Shown: positions 9,202 through 16,647 of the stretch, piece after piece
Position numbering within the stretch: the stretch's first letter is position 1
Layout: the number at the start of each line of letters is the position of its first letter
Source of the DNA: a bacterium
GTDB taxonomy: Bacteria > JAMCPX01
Direction: 5' to 3'
NCBI GenBank assembly: GCA_021792615.1
Contig: JAJYUJ010000006.1
Span: 21,195 to 85,194, forward strand
Length of the DNA: 64,000 nt
The notes under the pieces: model-generated
Database searches by the model: none
Seen by the model: the letters and a program-made list of their open reading frames with translations, nothing else
What the model was told of the DNA's origin: nothing
Made by a program: the position numbers and the translations under genes

Positions 9202-9920
9202 ACTGCTGGGTGGTCTCCCTTGCCAAGCCCCTCTATCTCCGAGCGTACCTTATCCATGAGTTCCTGTTTTCTTTCGACGGTATAGGTATCAACCGGTATG
9301 GGGTTGCCGACCTTTATGTGTATGGCTCCGGATTTTATCAGCAATGTATGGGTGGGCAGCAGCTTGAAGCTCCCGCTAATCTCGATAGGCGCAATAGGAA
9401 TACCCGTTTCAATGGCAAGTACAAACCCTCCTTTTTTGAAATCCCCCATCTTCCCGGTCTTACTTCTTGTTCCCTCGGGGAATACGAGAACGCTGAATCC
9501 GTATTTTTTTATCCTCTTCTTCGCTTCATTGATACTCCTTTTGGCTTTCTCCGTATTCTTTCTGTCTATGATGATATGCTTACCCATATAAATCGCCTGA
9601 CCAAAGATGGGAATGCTAAGAAGTTCTTTCTTTGTGAAGAATCTTATTTTAAACGGCAATTTTGCCATAAAAGCAGGCGTATCAAGATGGCTCAAGTGGT
9701 TCGACATGAATATGTAAGAAGTATCTTTATCGAGATGTTCGAGTCCTTCAATAGTAACTTTTATCCCTGCCGCAAAGAAGATGATGCTTGACCACGCAAT
9801 AGATATGAGATCATAGATGCCGCCGGTAAAGTCGAAGAATCCGGTCACGATTACGAGGGTCCCGGCAACGATGGTATCAAGAATAACAACAAGAGCGGTA
9901 ATGTACGATCGTATTCGCAT
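9198..9920 (-). CDS. 1-acyl-sn-glycerol-3-phosphate acyltransferase (PlsC-like), copy 2
   Basis: A 240-residue paralogue of the following gene, with 'NHLSHLD' (H75, D80) and 'FPEGTRSKTGKMGDFKKGGF'. It has an N-terminal membrane helix (about 6-30) and then the cytoplasmic acyltransferase fold. It begins 15 bp after the RDD gene and overlaps the second plsC by 4 bp, so the pair is translationally coupled. A tandem duplication followed by divergence is the simplest history. Phospholipid synthesis is the expected role by family; one copy may act on another acceptor such as an ornithine lipid or a glycolipid. Confidence 0.93.
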   Translation of the reverse strand: MRIRSYITALVVILDTIVAGTLVIVTGFFDFTGGIYDLISIAWSSIIFFAAGIKVTIEGLEHLDKDTSYIFMSNHLSHLDTPAFMAKLPFKIRFFTKKELLSIPIFGQAIYMGKHIIIDRKNTEKAKRSINEAKKRIKKYGFSVLVFPEGTRSKTGKMGDFKKGGFVLAIETGIPIAPIEISGSFKLLPTHTLLIKSGAIHIKVGNPIPVDTYTVERKQELMDKVRSEIEGLGKGDHPAV

Positions 9921-9935
9921 CGGTATAGATTTCGT

Positions 9936-10343
9936 TTATCCCTTTTTGACAACAATGGTATCAGCGAGGGTATCGCCGATACGCATACTGCCGAGGTCCG
10001 TGTATAAGAAGTAGGTCTCAACGCAGATAATACTCAAGCCGATAAAAATGAATAAGAAAAAGCCGATGACCGGGACGATGAACATCAAGATGGCAAAGCC
10101 GAACGGAATGTTCCTCAAGATGGATTTATGAATTGAACAGGGTTTGTTCGTCGTGATATCTATAACCTTAATACCGACAAGCCACTTACCAATAGACCTC
10201 CCTTCCATAAGTCCGTCTGCTATCAGGCTGTAAACAAGGCCGACTGCAGGACCTATAGGAGATACTACACTGGCGAGTATCAATGCGAATGCAACATCGA
10301 TAAACTTGGCTGAAGCCCTCTCGAGGAATGTAGCTTTAGTCAT
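9936..10343 (-). CDS. RDD-family small membrane protein
   Basis: A 135-residue protein of the RDD family. It shows the family opening 'ERASAKFIDVAFAL' (Arg and Asp of the RDD name), the central 'GRSIGKWLVGIKVID' with the basic loop, and the late 'RIGDTLADTIVV', separated by hydrophobic stretches at about 17-43 and 82-112. RDD proteins are small inner-membrane proteins; a few act as ion antiporters, but most are uncharacterised. It overlaps the DUF4177 gene by 8 bp. Confidence 0.88.
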   Translation of the reverse strand: MTKATFLERASAKFIDVAFALILASVVSPIGPAVGLVYSLIADGLMEGRSIGKWLVGIKVIDITTNKPCSIHKSILRNIPFGFAILMFIVPVIGFFLFIFIGLSIICVETYFLYTDLGSMRIGDTLADTIVVKKG

Positions 10344-10530
10344 CTTTGCGCTGTCCTTTTTTCGACGTAAATACTACAAAAGCCATCGAAGGCCTTTTCT
10401 GACTTTCCCGCATAGCAAAGGTAATCCTGTCCAATTCCCATCCCTTTATACTCCATTCATTCAGCACAGTCTCTATCTCCGTATCAGTCACTGTGCTTAT
10501 CTCAACGACCTTATACTCTACAGTATCCAT
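10336..10530 (-). CDS. DUF4177-like small protein
   Basis: A 64-residue protein (MDTVEYKVVEI...IETVLNEWSIKGWELDRITFAMRESQKRPSMAFVVFTSKK). The core pattern 'YKVVE...LNE...GWEL..I......AFVVF.+' is that of DUF4177 proteins: a beta strand, a helix ending in G-W-E-L, then a beta strand. No function is known. It begins 4 bp after the stop of the AhbD-like gene and overlaps the RDD gene by 8 bp. It is therefore very likely expressed, although short. Confidence 0.7.
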   Translation of the reverse strand: MDTVEYKVVEISTVTDTEIETVLNEWSIKGWELDRITFAMRESQKRPSMAFVVFTSKKGQRKDD

Positions 10531-10534
10531 AATG

Positions 10535-11653
10535 CTATAAGCTGCTGCCGACGCTTATCTTTATGCTGCTCTTTTTGGACTTTGGATCGTACCCTTCCGG
10601 AACATATATGCAATACGGCTCTTCGTCAAGATAATTACCGGTCTCGTAATAAGCACGAGCCCTGCATCCTGCGCAAACAGCCCTGTATTCGCAGGCACCG
10701 CATTTGTCCTTCAACAGTGCGGGCTCCCGCATTTCCTTAAAGACCGTCGAATGTTCCCATACCTCTTCAAATGTTTGTTTTTTCAGATTACCGGCTGCCA
10801 CAGGCAGGTAACCGCAGGGCTGGACAACCCCGAGTCTTGATATAAACGCAACAGCACTTCCCGCAAGGCACCCTTTTGTCATGGCAGCCATACCGTGGGT
10901 TTCAAAACTCAGCTTTATGCCGTCCTTTTTCGCCCTCTGGCGTATGATCCTGTAATAATGGGGAGCACAGGTCGCTTTCAGCTCGATCTCCTTGTGCGCT
11001 GTGAACTGGTCGTACATCCAGTTCAGAACATCCTCATACTGTTGTGCGGGCAGCATCTCGCTGTCAGCGATCATGACACCGCAGCCAACAGGCACGAGCA
11101 TGAAATAATGCACTGCATTCGCCTTCATGTTCAGCGCAAGATTGAATATATCAGCCACCTGATGGACGTTATGTTTTGCAATCGTACTGTTGATCTGAAT
11201 TTCGACTCCTGCCTTTTGGACAAGCTTAAGACCGTTTATTGCGGCATCGAATGAGCCCGGAAGCGCCCGGAAGCTGTCATGGACATTTGCGTCCCCTCCG
11301 TCGATGCTGATCGCAACCCTGAGGATGCCGGCATCCTTGATCTTTTTTGCGATCGCCTCGGTGATAAGTGTGCCGTTCGTGGCAAGTGCGACCCTCAGAC
11401 CTTTTGAAACCGCATGTGAAGCGATATCAAATATGTCCTCCCTGAATAGCGGCTCTCCGCCGGTCAGAACGAGGATGGGCTTATAAACCTTTGCTATATC
11501 GTCTATGATCTTGAAGATCTCCCCGGTAGCAAGTTCGCCCTTCATCTTTTCCGGCATGGCAACCGCCCTGCAGTGGACGCACTTTAAATTACACTGGGCT
11601 GTCAGTTCCCAGAATATCAGTCTTGGCACGTGTTTCATGTTCATTCTTTCCAT
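10535..11653 (-). CDS. AhbD-like radical SAM protein (putative heme b synthase)
   Basis: A 372-residue radical SAM enzyme. The cluster motif CNLKCVHC is at residues 21-28 (C21, C25, C28) within 'PRLIFWELTAQCNLKCVHCRA'. The SAM-binding GGEP follows ('LTGGEPLFRED'). The C-terminal SPASM/twitch region carries further cysteines ('QPCGYLP', 'KCGACEYRAVCAGCRARA'). The opening 'RLIFWELT..CNL.C.HCRA' and the adjacent hemB gene fit the Ahb branch, in which AhbD decarboxylates iron-coproporphyrin III to heme b in sulfate reducers and archaea. AhbC and PqqE-like maturases look similar, so the exact reaction is not proven. Several ATG codons (11653, 11644, 11638) are possible; only weak Shine-Dalgarno sequences are seen. 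Confidence 0.75.
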   Translation of the reverse strand: MERMNMKHVPRLIFWELTAQCNLKCVHCRAVAMPEKMKGELATGEIFKIIDDIAKVYKPILVLTGGEPLFREDIFDIASHAVSKGLRVALATNGTLITEAIAKKIKDAGILRVAISIDGGDANVHDSFRALPGSFDAAINGLKLVQKAGVEIQINSTIAKHNVHQVADIFNLALNMKANAVHYFMLVPVGCGVMIADSEMLPAQQYEDVLNWMYDQFTAHKEIELKATCAPHYYRIIRQRAKKDGIKLSFETHGMAAMTKGCLAGSAVAFISRLGVVQPCGYLPVAAGNLKKQTFEEVWEHSTVFKEMREPALLKDKCGACEYRAVCAGCRARAYYETGNYLDEEPYCIYVPEGYDPKSKKSSIKISVGSSL

Positions 11654-11736
11654 AGCGTTTTCTTCTTTCTTATTGTTGATGTACTATCATACAACCCTGT
11701 ACCATTGCAAACAGAGTCATTCTTTCTTTAATCTTG

Positions 11737-11799
11737 AATCTTTAATTTTTAATTTTTAATCTTTAATTTCTTATTTTGAATCTTTAATTTCTTATCTTT
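11737..11799. repeat. 21-bp AT-rich tandem repeat reaching into the hemB 3' end
   Basis: Three tandem 21-bp units start at 11737, 11758 and 11779. Each opens with AATCTTTAATTT, and units 2 and 3 share 17 identical bases. A degenerate fourth unit precedes them. The array fills the gap between hemB and the AhbD-like gene, and the third unit encodes the last codons and stop of hemB (which ends at 11784). The period equals two turns of B-DNA, so the A/T tracts are helically phased. Confidence 0.8.
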
Positions 11800-12767
11800 A
11801 ATATGCCCGCCGCCTGCTTTGCGAAGTACGTCAGGATCATATCCGCCCCTGCCCGTTTGATCGAGTACAGTACCTCCATCATCGCGGACTGTTCGTCAAG
11901 CCACCCGAGCCGTGCAGCAGCTTTTATCATGGAATATTCGCCGCTCACATTGTATGCGGCAACAGGCAGGTTCGTTGCCTGCTTGACCCGGTAAATAACG
12001 TCAAGATAGCTCAACGCGGGTTTTACCATGACAATATCAGCGCCTTCCTCGACATCGGTCAGAGCCTCCGCCACTGCCTCACGGGCATTCCGGTAATCCA
12101 TCTGATAGGAACGCCGGTCCCCGAACTGCGGAGTCGATTCTGCCGCATCCCTGAACGGCCCGTAAAAACTGCTCGAGTACTTTGACGAATAACTCATGAT
12201 CGGTATGCCGGTAAAATTATTTTTATCCAGTCCGTTTCTTATTGCCTTGACCATCCCGTCCATCATGCCCGAGGGTGCCACGATGTCAACGCCCGCCTTT
12301 GCCTGAGCAACGGCTATCTGGGAAAGGTATTCCAGGGTTTTGTCGTTATCGACTTCGCCGCCGTCGATGATGCCGCAGTGACCGTGCGACGTGTACTCGC
12401 ACATACAGAGGTCGGCAATAACGAGGATGTCCTTGACCCTCTTCTTTATTTCCCGGATCGCCTCCTGTACAACACCGGTTTCGCAATAGGCATCCGAACC
12501 CGTCGTGTCTTTTGTCTTTGGAATTCCAAAAAGTATTATCGCAGGTATACCAAGTTCTTTTACCTCCTGAGCCTCTGCGACAGCATAATCAATGGATTCC
12601 TGATAACAGCCCGGCATGGACGGGATCTCTTTCTGGATATGCTTCTCATGGGTCACAAATAAAGGATAGATAAAATCGTCCGCACTCAGGTGCGTTTCCG
12701 AAACCAGATTGCGCATCTGCTTTGAGGACCTTATTCTCCTGCCTCTGTGTATAGGGTATACAGACAT
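11784..12767 (-). CDS. hemB: Delta-aminolevulinic acid dehydratase (porphobilinogen synthase)
   Basis: A 327-residue PBGS that condenses two 5-aminolevulinate molecules. The Schiff-base lysines are visible at K196 ('[19 protein letters not shown]') and K249 ('[12 protein letters not shown]'). The catalytic zinc triad C121, C123 and C131 ('[11 protein letters not shown]') is present, so this is a zinc-type enzyme. Length is normal. It feeds the tetrapyrrole pathway, and the next gene downstream is an AhbD-like radical SAM enzyme, suggesting heme made by the siroheme route. A promoter is proposed at 12783-12811, and an AAAGGAG Shine-Dalgarno precedes the ATG. The last codons lie inside a 21-bp tandem repeat. 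Confidence 0.97.
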   Translation of the reverse strand: MSVYPIHRGRRIRSSKQMRNLVSETHLSADDFIYPLFVTHEKHIQKEIPSMPGCYQESIDYAVAEAQEVKELGIPAIILFGIPKTKDTTGSDAYCETGVVQEAIREIKKRVKDILVIADLCMCEYTSHGHCGIIDGGEVDNDKTLEYLSQIAVAQAKAGVDIVAPSGMMDGMVKAIRNGLDKNNFTGIPIMSYSSKYSSSFYGPFRDAAESTPQFGDRRSYQMDYRNAREAVAEALTDVEEGADIVMVKPALSYLDVIYRVKQATNLPVAAYNVSGEYSMIKAAARLGWLDEQSAMMEVLYSIKRAGADMILTYFAKQAAGILKIRN

Positions 12768-12782
12768 AAACCAAGCTCCTTT

Positions 12783-12811
12783 TTATTATGAAATATAATA
12801 CCATTACTCAA
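12783..12811 (-). promoter_or_regulatory. Candidate sigma-70 promoter of hemB
   Basis: On the minus strand TTGAGT (12806-12811) and TAATAA (12783-12788) are separated by 17 nt, in an AT-rich stretch just before the hemB Shine-Dalgarno. The start point would lie only about 10-15 nt before the ATG, giving a very short leader, so the call is moderate. Confidence 0.4.
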
Positions 12812-12963
12812 TAAAAGGCAATGAATGAGGCACGTCTTTGATAAAATAAACAGGATCAACAACCTATTCACTTCAGTTGCTTTCATCTTTTAGAGAAGGT
12901 AATCATGGGGGCACGTGCACTATAGAAAGTTACAGAGAGAGCAGTTTATTGTCCCTGTCATCC

Positions 12964-14262
12964 TCAGTAATACTTATACACGCCATCGGCAGCGAGATAT
13001 AAGGTATTATAGTTACTGGTGTCTATTGCGAATCCCAACGGATACTGACTGACGAGAATATATTGAGGCAGATTTGTTGGACCAATCGTGGTTGTAGTAT
13101 TACCACCATCTAAACTCATAACTACACCCAGGGCACCAACTGAATAAACTATGTTGGAATCTACTGGATTTACATATATATTACCTGACAGTAATGCAGT
13201 ATTAGTCCATGTAATACCTCCATCCACGCTCTTACCTGCATATAGAGATCCGTTCATAGGAGTACCATATAATGTCTGAGTATTGTTAGGATCTATTGCT
13301 ATATTTAAAAATGATGACACAGGATTGCTTGCGTATAATTGCCATGTACTACCTCCATCTGTGCTTTTATAGATACCTTCGCTGAACACAAGCACGTACA
13401 CTATCTGATAGCTCGGATCGACGACAATACTGAGTATCTGACTGGTTCCTGTCATGGTTGATAAAGCCGTCCACGTTAGTCCGCCATTCGTAGATTGGCT
13501 TAAAGATTGGCTAAAACGACTGCCGATAGCCTGATAAAGGATGGATGAATTCTTCGGGTCTATGGTAAGAATACTCACAGGAATATCCTCTATCACCTGC
13601 CACGATTGGCCTGAGTTTGTGCTTTTATACAATGCACTGTCAGTGCCTACAACACCGGCATAAACCGTGCTTGGATTCTTAGGATCAACCTCCAGTATCG
13701 TTACTATATCGGTAGAGCTTGTAAGATACAGACCTGTACTTGTAGTTACCCATGTACTTCCCCCATCTGTTATTTTGTATATTCCATCGCTGAAGCCAGA
13801 GCCTGCATAAAGAGTGTTTGTATTTACCGGGTCTATTGCAATGCTGTATATCTGGCGGTCAGAGGGTATGCCTGTGAGATGGTGCCATGTAGCGGATGAA
13901 GCTATACCTGTCACGCTTACAGTCGAGGATGCACTCACGCCGCCCTGCGAAGAAACGGTAAGGTTTATGCCATACTTCCCTATCTGGTCTATCAAGAATG
14001 TAGGCTGACTTGGATTCGTGCTCAAAAGAGTGGCGTTGCTTCCAACGGGCTTTTGCTCAATCTTCCACCAGTAGGTAAGTGGATAGCCATTCGGATCGTA
14101 ACTTTTACTTCCATCGAGGGTCACAGAACTCCCAACAGAGATGGTCTGGTTCTGTCCCGCATTCGCAATAGGTAGATTACTATTCCCGCCCCCGCTGCTG
14201 CCTTTGCAACCGGACATTAATAAAATAACAATCAAAATGAGAATTTTCTTTATACAATCCAT
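12964..14262 (-). CDS. Lipoprotein with PKD domain and BNR/Asp-box beta-propeller
   Basis: A 432-residue secreted lipoprotein. Signal peptide and lipobox are LLMSGC with C19 as the lipidated residue, followed by a Gly/Ser-rich spacer. Residues about 30-118 are a PKD-like domain ('PIANAGQNQTISVGSSVTLDGSKSYDPNG...YWWKI'). The rest is a propeller with at least five Asp-box repeats of the form S/T-x-D/N-x-G-x-T/S-W ('KITDGGSTW', 'KSTNSGQSW', 'QSTNGGLTW', 'KSTDGGSTW', 'KSVDGGITW'), each preceded by 'IAIDP.N..TLYAG'. Such proteins resemble sortilin/sialidase-type propellers and the YCF48 fold. No catalytic sialidase residues are evident. It is the third gene of a three-gene unit and has a GGAGG Shine-Dalgarno. 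Probable role: surface binding or adhesion; unproven. Confidence 0.85.
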   Translation of the reverse strand: MDCIKKILILIVILLMSGCKGSSGGGNSNLPIANAGQNQTISVGSSVTLDGSKSYDPNGYPLTYWWKIEQKPVGSNATLLSTNPSQPTFLIDQIGKYGINLTVSSQGGVSASSTVSVTGIASSATWHHLTGIPSDRQIYSIAIDPVNTNTLYAGSGFSDGIYKITDGGSTWVTTSTGLYLTSSTDIVTILEVDPKNPSTVYAGVVGTDSALYKSTNSGQSWQVIEDIPVSILTIDPKNSSILYQAIGSRFSQSLSQSTNGGLTWTALSTMTGTSQILSIVVDPSYQIVYVLVFSEGIYKSTDGGSTWQLYASNPVSSFLNIAIDPNNTQTLYGTPMNGSLYAGKSVDGGITWTNTALLSGNIYVNPVDSNIVYSVGALGVVMSLDGGNTTTTIGPTNLPQYILVSQYPLGFAIDTSNYNTLYLAADGVYKYY

Positions 14263-14298
14263 GTTCCCTCCTTATTTGCTAAAAGTGTTACAGGATAA

Positions 14299-14326
14299 GA
14301 GATCAAAAACATATGTTTTTGATCTC
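14299..14326. repeat. 28-bp perfect palindrome over the stop codon of the YVTN gene
   Basis: The 28 bases are an exact palindrome: arms GAGATCAAAAACAT and ATGTTTTTGATCTC. It includes the last eight sense codons and the TGA of the YVTN-propeller gene, so its hairpin would form in the mRNA right at the end of translation, 37 bp before the next start codon. It may be a terminator or processing stop, or an operator for a dimeric protein. Confidence 0.85.
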
Positions 14327-15361
14327 AGTGATTAAGGGATACACAAGAATCACTACATTATTTTCGCTTTTTAAAGTAACGGCTACTTCTGAAGGCCACA
14401 CGTTTTCATATGTTGGACCTAGAACACCTATATCATAAGGTAGTTTCCCTATAGAAACATCTTCTATAACAGCCGGGCCTGAACCAGTTATCAATGCATC
14501 TTGCGAGATTAAAGAAACATTGCCAGAATTATACTCGCTTACAAGTCCATAGGCGCACTTATAAGTTAACGCTATTCTTTGTGGATTGTTAAAGCTTGTA
14601 TCAGTTACTGTTCTTGCTACTATCAATGAATTGGTATTTATAACCGATATACTGTTGGAGCCGCTGTTAACTACGAACAACCAGTTACCGTCTGTAGTCT
14701 CAGTCATGCCGTTCGGTGAGATACCTACTCCTATTGTCTTTACAACGGTGTTGGTTGTCATGGAAATAACCGATACTGCATTTCCCCTCGACTCGCTCAC
14801 AAAAACATATCTATTAAATGCATCGGCAACGAGATGCGCAGGATAATTGAAGCTCGGGTCTGTGAATGTTGTAATAACTTTGTCCGTGGTAGTAGAGATA
14901 ACAGAGACCGCATTTGTATCTGTTGCTACATAGAGATACCGGCCGTCTGCTGTAACAATTGCATCACCCATGTTATGAAAAGAAGTATTTGTAATTGAAT
15001 CAACTACGTTGTCGTTTGATAAGTTATCTGAAACCGCTATAACTGATATGCTCAATCCTCCATTGTTGATAGCATAAACCCTATTGCCGTTTTGCCATAC
15101 GGCAATGCCTACTGGCTGATTGCCAACTTTTATTAATTGAGTAGATTGTCCACTGCCAAGTGTCATAACCGCGTTATCGGTAGTTAAAGTTGTATATCCA
15201 AACCAAATTTTACTTCCGCTCCACGTCACTACTTCACTTTGATTATATCCTACAGGTACTTTTGAGATAAAACCAACGCGTGGGTTTCGATCTGGGCAGC
15301 CCATTAACAGTAACAGTATCAAAAATAACGTTAACCCTATCTCTAACTTCATTACTCGCAT
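14303..15361 (-). CDS. YVTN beta-propeller lipoprotein
   Basis: A 352-residue protein with a lipoprotein signal (MKLEIGLTLFLILLLLMGC; C22 if the ATG at 15361 is used, the ATG at 15352 being equally possible). The body is a seven-bladed YVTN-type propeller, with repeats such as 'RYLYVATDTNAVSVISTTTDKVITTF', 'RYVFVSESRGNAVSVISMTTNTVVKTI' and 'NWLFVVNSGSNSISVINTNSLIVARTV'. In-frame sequence further upstream (to 15457) lies inside the previous gene and gives a basic stretch that is not a signal peptide, so it was not used. The start is 7 nt after the previous stop. Together with the PKD/BNR lipoprotein downstream, it looks like a set of exposed envelope propellers of unknown ligand. Confidence 0.83.
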   Translation of the reverse strand: MRVMKLEIGLTLFLILLLLMGCPDRNPRVGFISKVPVGYNQSEVVTWSGSKIWFGYTTLTTDNAVMTLGSGQSTQLIKVGNQPVGIAVWQNGNRVYAINNGGLSISVIAVSDNLSNDNVVDSITNTSFHNMGDAIVTADGRYLYVATDTNAVSVISTTTDKVITTFTDPSFNYPAHLVADAFNRYVFVSESRGNAVSVISMTTNTVVKTIGVGISPNGMTETTDGNWLFVVNSGSNSISVINTNSLIVARTVTDTSFNNPQRIALTYKCAYGLVSEYNSGNVSLISQDALITGSGPAVIEDVSIGKLPYDIGVLGPTYENVWPSEVAVTLKSENNVVILVYPLITEIKNICF

Positions 15362-15368
15362 CTTAGTT

Positions 15369-15806
15369 TTAGTAGGTACAATCATACGCTTCACTATATG
15401 TCTCACCCGGAGGCGGTGGATATTTTTGCTCTTCTGCTTTATACGCCTGTGCTTCAAAGAATATATGACAGTATGCAGCAGGAGTTCCCCAATTTTTGTT
15501 GTTGATAGCTCCTATTACATAGTCCGAAACGTAAATGGGTATGAACGACGGATCCCATATTCTGTATTGTTTTAAATATTGTACTTGGGGAATATCCTTT
15601 TCTTGTTTTGCTTCTTTTAAAATAGGGACTTGTTGTTGTAATAAAATGTTCTGGTAGGTTAGATTATTATTTTTTGCGAGCAGATTTATTATATAAGAAA
15701 CCGAAGCTATAGAGGAGAGAACACATAGAGATATAAAGATGATGGATAGAAACCTCCATCTCCTATCCTCATGATGAAGCACAACTTTCTCTTCGTTCTG
15801 TGCCAT
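15369..15806 (-). CDS. Hypothetical single-pass membrane protein
   Basis: A 145-residue protein I do not recognise. A basic N-terminus (HHEDRRWR) is followed by one hydrophobic helix at about residues 19-43, then a coiled-coil-like stretch ('NNNLTYQNILLQQQVPILKEAKQEK') and a soluble tail with Tyr/Pro-rich end ('KYPPPPGETYSEAYDCTY'). The topology suggests a bitopic inner-membrane protein with a periplasmic tail containing two Cys that could pair. An ATG at 15806 with GGAGG 8 nt upstream is chosen over an in-frame TTG just before it. It is the first gene of the three-gene propeller unit behind the promoter at 15831-15858. Confidence 0.75.
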   Translation of the reverse strand: MAQNEEKVVLHHEDRRWRFLSIIFISLCVLSSIASVSYIINLLAKNNNLTYQNILLQQQVPILKEAKQEKDIPQVQYLKQYRIWDPSFIPIYVSDYVIGAINNKNWGTPAAYCHIFFEAQAYKAEEQKYPPPPGETYSEAYDCTY

Positions 15807-15830
15807 CAATTTTCCCTCCGGATGAGAAGT

Positions 15831-15858
15831 ATATTACCAGATACAAAACAGATGTCAA
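15831..15858 (-). promoter_or_regulatory. Sigma-70 promoter of the propeller-lipoprotein unit
   Basis: On the minus strand TTGACA (15853-15858) and TAATAT (15831-15836) are spaced by 16 nt. The expected start point is about 20 nt upstream of the GTG/ATG region of the 145-residue membrane protein and its GGAGG. No other good promoter is visible before the two lipoprotein genes. Confidence 0.6.
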
Positions 15859-16201
15859 TAGTATTATAATTTTTATTTGCTTTTGAGCATGCGATCGTGT
15901 CTCTTGCATTCGTAGGCTTGCCGGCAGCAGCTCCCCGTTCAATAAACGTCCGTTATTTCATCATCTCCCTCAGGCCCTCACCAGAAGCGGATCAGCTGGC
16001 GGCTGTCTTTTCAGAGGTACATGATAGACTATAGACAGCTTTGAGATCGCCCCGCAGGATCGATTTAAGGAAGCCGTTTTGTCCGGATAGACCTTCTTTC
16101 ACATCCGCAGGCCTGCCGGCGGACGTCCTTACCCTGCAGTGACACGTTGCAGCACATTGTGCGTATTCCCAACTTGAGATTTTAAATTGAATAGACTATA
16201 A
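15859..16201. other. Gene-free stretch upstream of the HEPN remnant
   Basis: No convincing reading frame, tRNA or repeat is seen on either strand. Its composition, moderately GC-rich with scattered stop codons in all frames, looks like decayed coding sequence rather than a promoter region. It may contain the lost N-terminal part of the HEPN gene that starts to be recognisable at 16202. Confidence 0.5.
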
Positions 16202-16318
16202 AGGTACCCCGACGACAAAGGGGAATTTTATAAGAAGTGTACGGAAGACTTTACGCAAAAGAAATTTAAAGAATTAGAGGAAATTTATATATGGTTGACA
16301 AAGAAATTACAGAAATAA
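16202..16318 (+). pseudogene. C-terminal remnant of a HEPN-domain toxin gene
   Basis: A 38-codon frame directly after an in-frame stop (TAA at 16199-16201) has no start codon, but reads 'RYPDDKGEFYKKCTEDF...' and ends 'ELEEIYIWLTKKLQK'. Bacterial HEPN proteins of the MNT/HEPN toxin-antitoxin type typically end with 'ARYPD......DAEEALELAEEILEWVKKxL', so motif, spacing and amphipathic helix agree. It overlaps the start of the MNT nucleotidyltransferase gene by 28 nt in another frame, the usual HEPN-then-MNT order. The upstream part is not recognisable, so the toxin appears truncated. The identification rests on a short segment and is tentative. Confidence 0.5.
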
Positions 16319-16614
16319 TTAAAAGATTTGCAGATGTCTTAATAAGAAACGGTATCCGCGTGGAAAAAGTCGTGCTTTATGGATCATACGCAACCGGCAG
16401 CGCACATCCGGACAGTGATATAGATCTTGCCATAGTTTCACCGGACTTTGGCAAGGATAGATATGAAGAAGGCACGATGCTGCTACAGGCGGCATGGCGG
16501 GTTGACCCGAGAATTGAGCCTGTGCCCATTTCGTCTGAATCCTATAAGAATGATACGTGGCTACCGCTTATCTATGAAATAAGACAAAAGGGCGTCGAGC
16601 TGAAAGTAGCATAA
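16291..16614 (+). CDS. MNT-type minimal nucleotidyltransferase (MntA-like antitoxin)
   Basis: A 107-residue nucleotidyltransferase of the minimal (MNT/MJ0435-like) group. The signature GS-x10-DxD is intact: G31-S32 in 'VVLYGSYATGS' and D43/D45 in 'HPDSDIDLAIVS', so it should bind NTP and metal. Family members paired with HEPN RNases are antitoxins that AMPylate the toxin. Here the upstream HEPN gene seems to be only a C-terminal remnant, so the antitoxin may be orphaned. A GAGG about 10 nt before the ATG serves as Shine-Dalgarno. The gene is a plus-strand island between two minus-strand operons, typical of a mobile TA module. Confidence 0.88.
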   Translation: MVDKEITEIIKRFADVLIRNGIRVEKVVLYGSYATGSAHPDSDIDLAIVSPDFGKDRYEEGTMLLQAAWRVDPRIEPVPISSESYKNDTWLPLIYEIRQKGVELKVA

Positions 16615-16647
16615 GGGGCGGGGAACTCGCGCTAAATTAGAGTCTTG

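Noticed and set aside
11737-11799. CRISPR or origin iterons
   Set aside because: The units are contiguous without spacers, low in complexity and not beside a replication gene.
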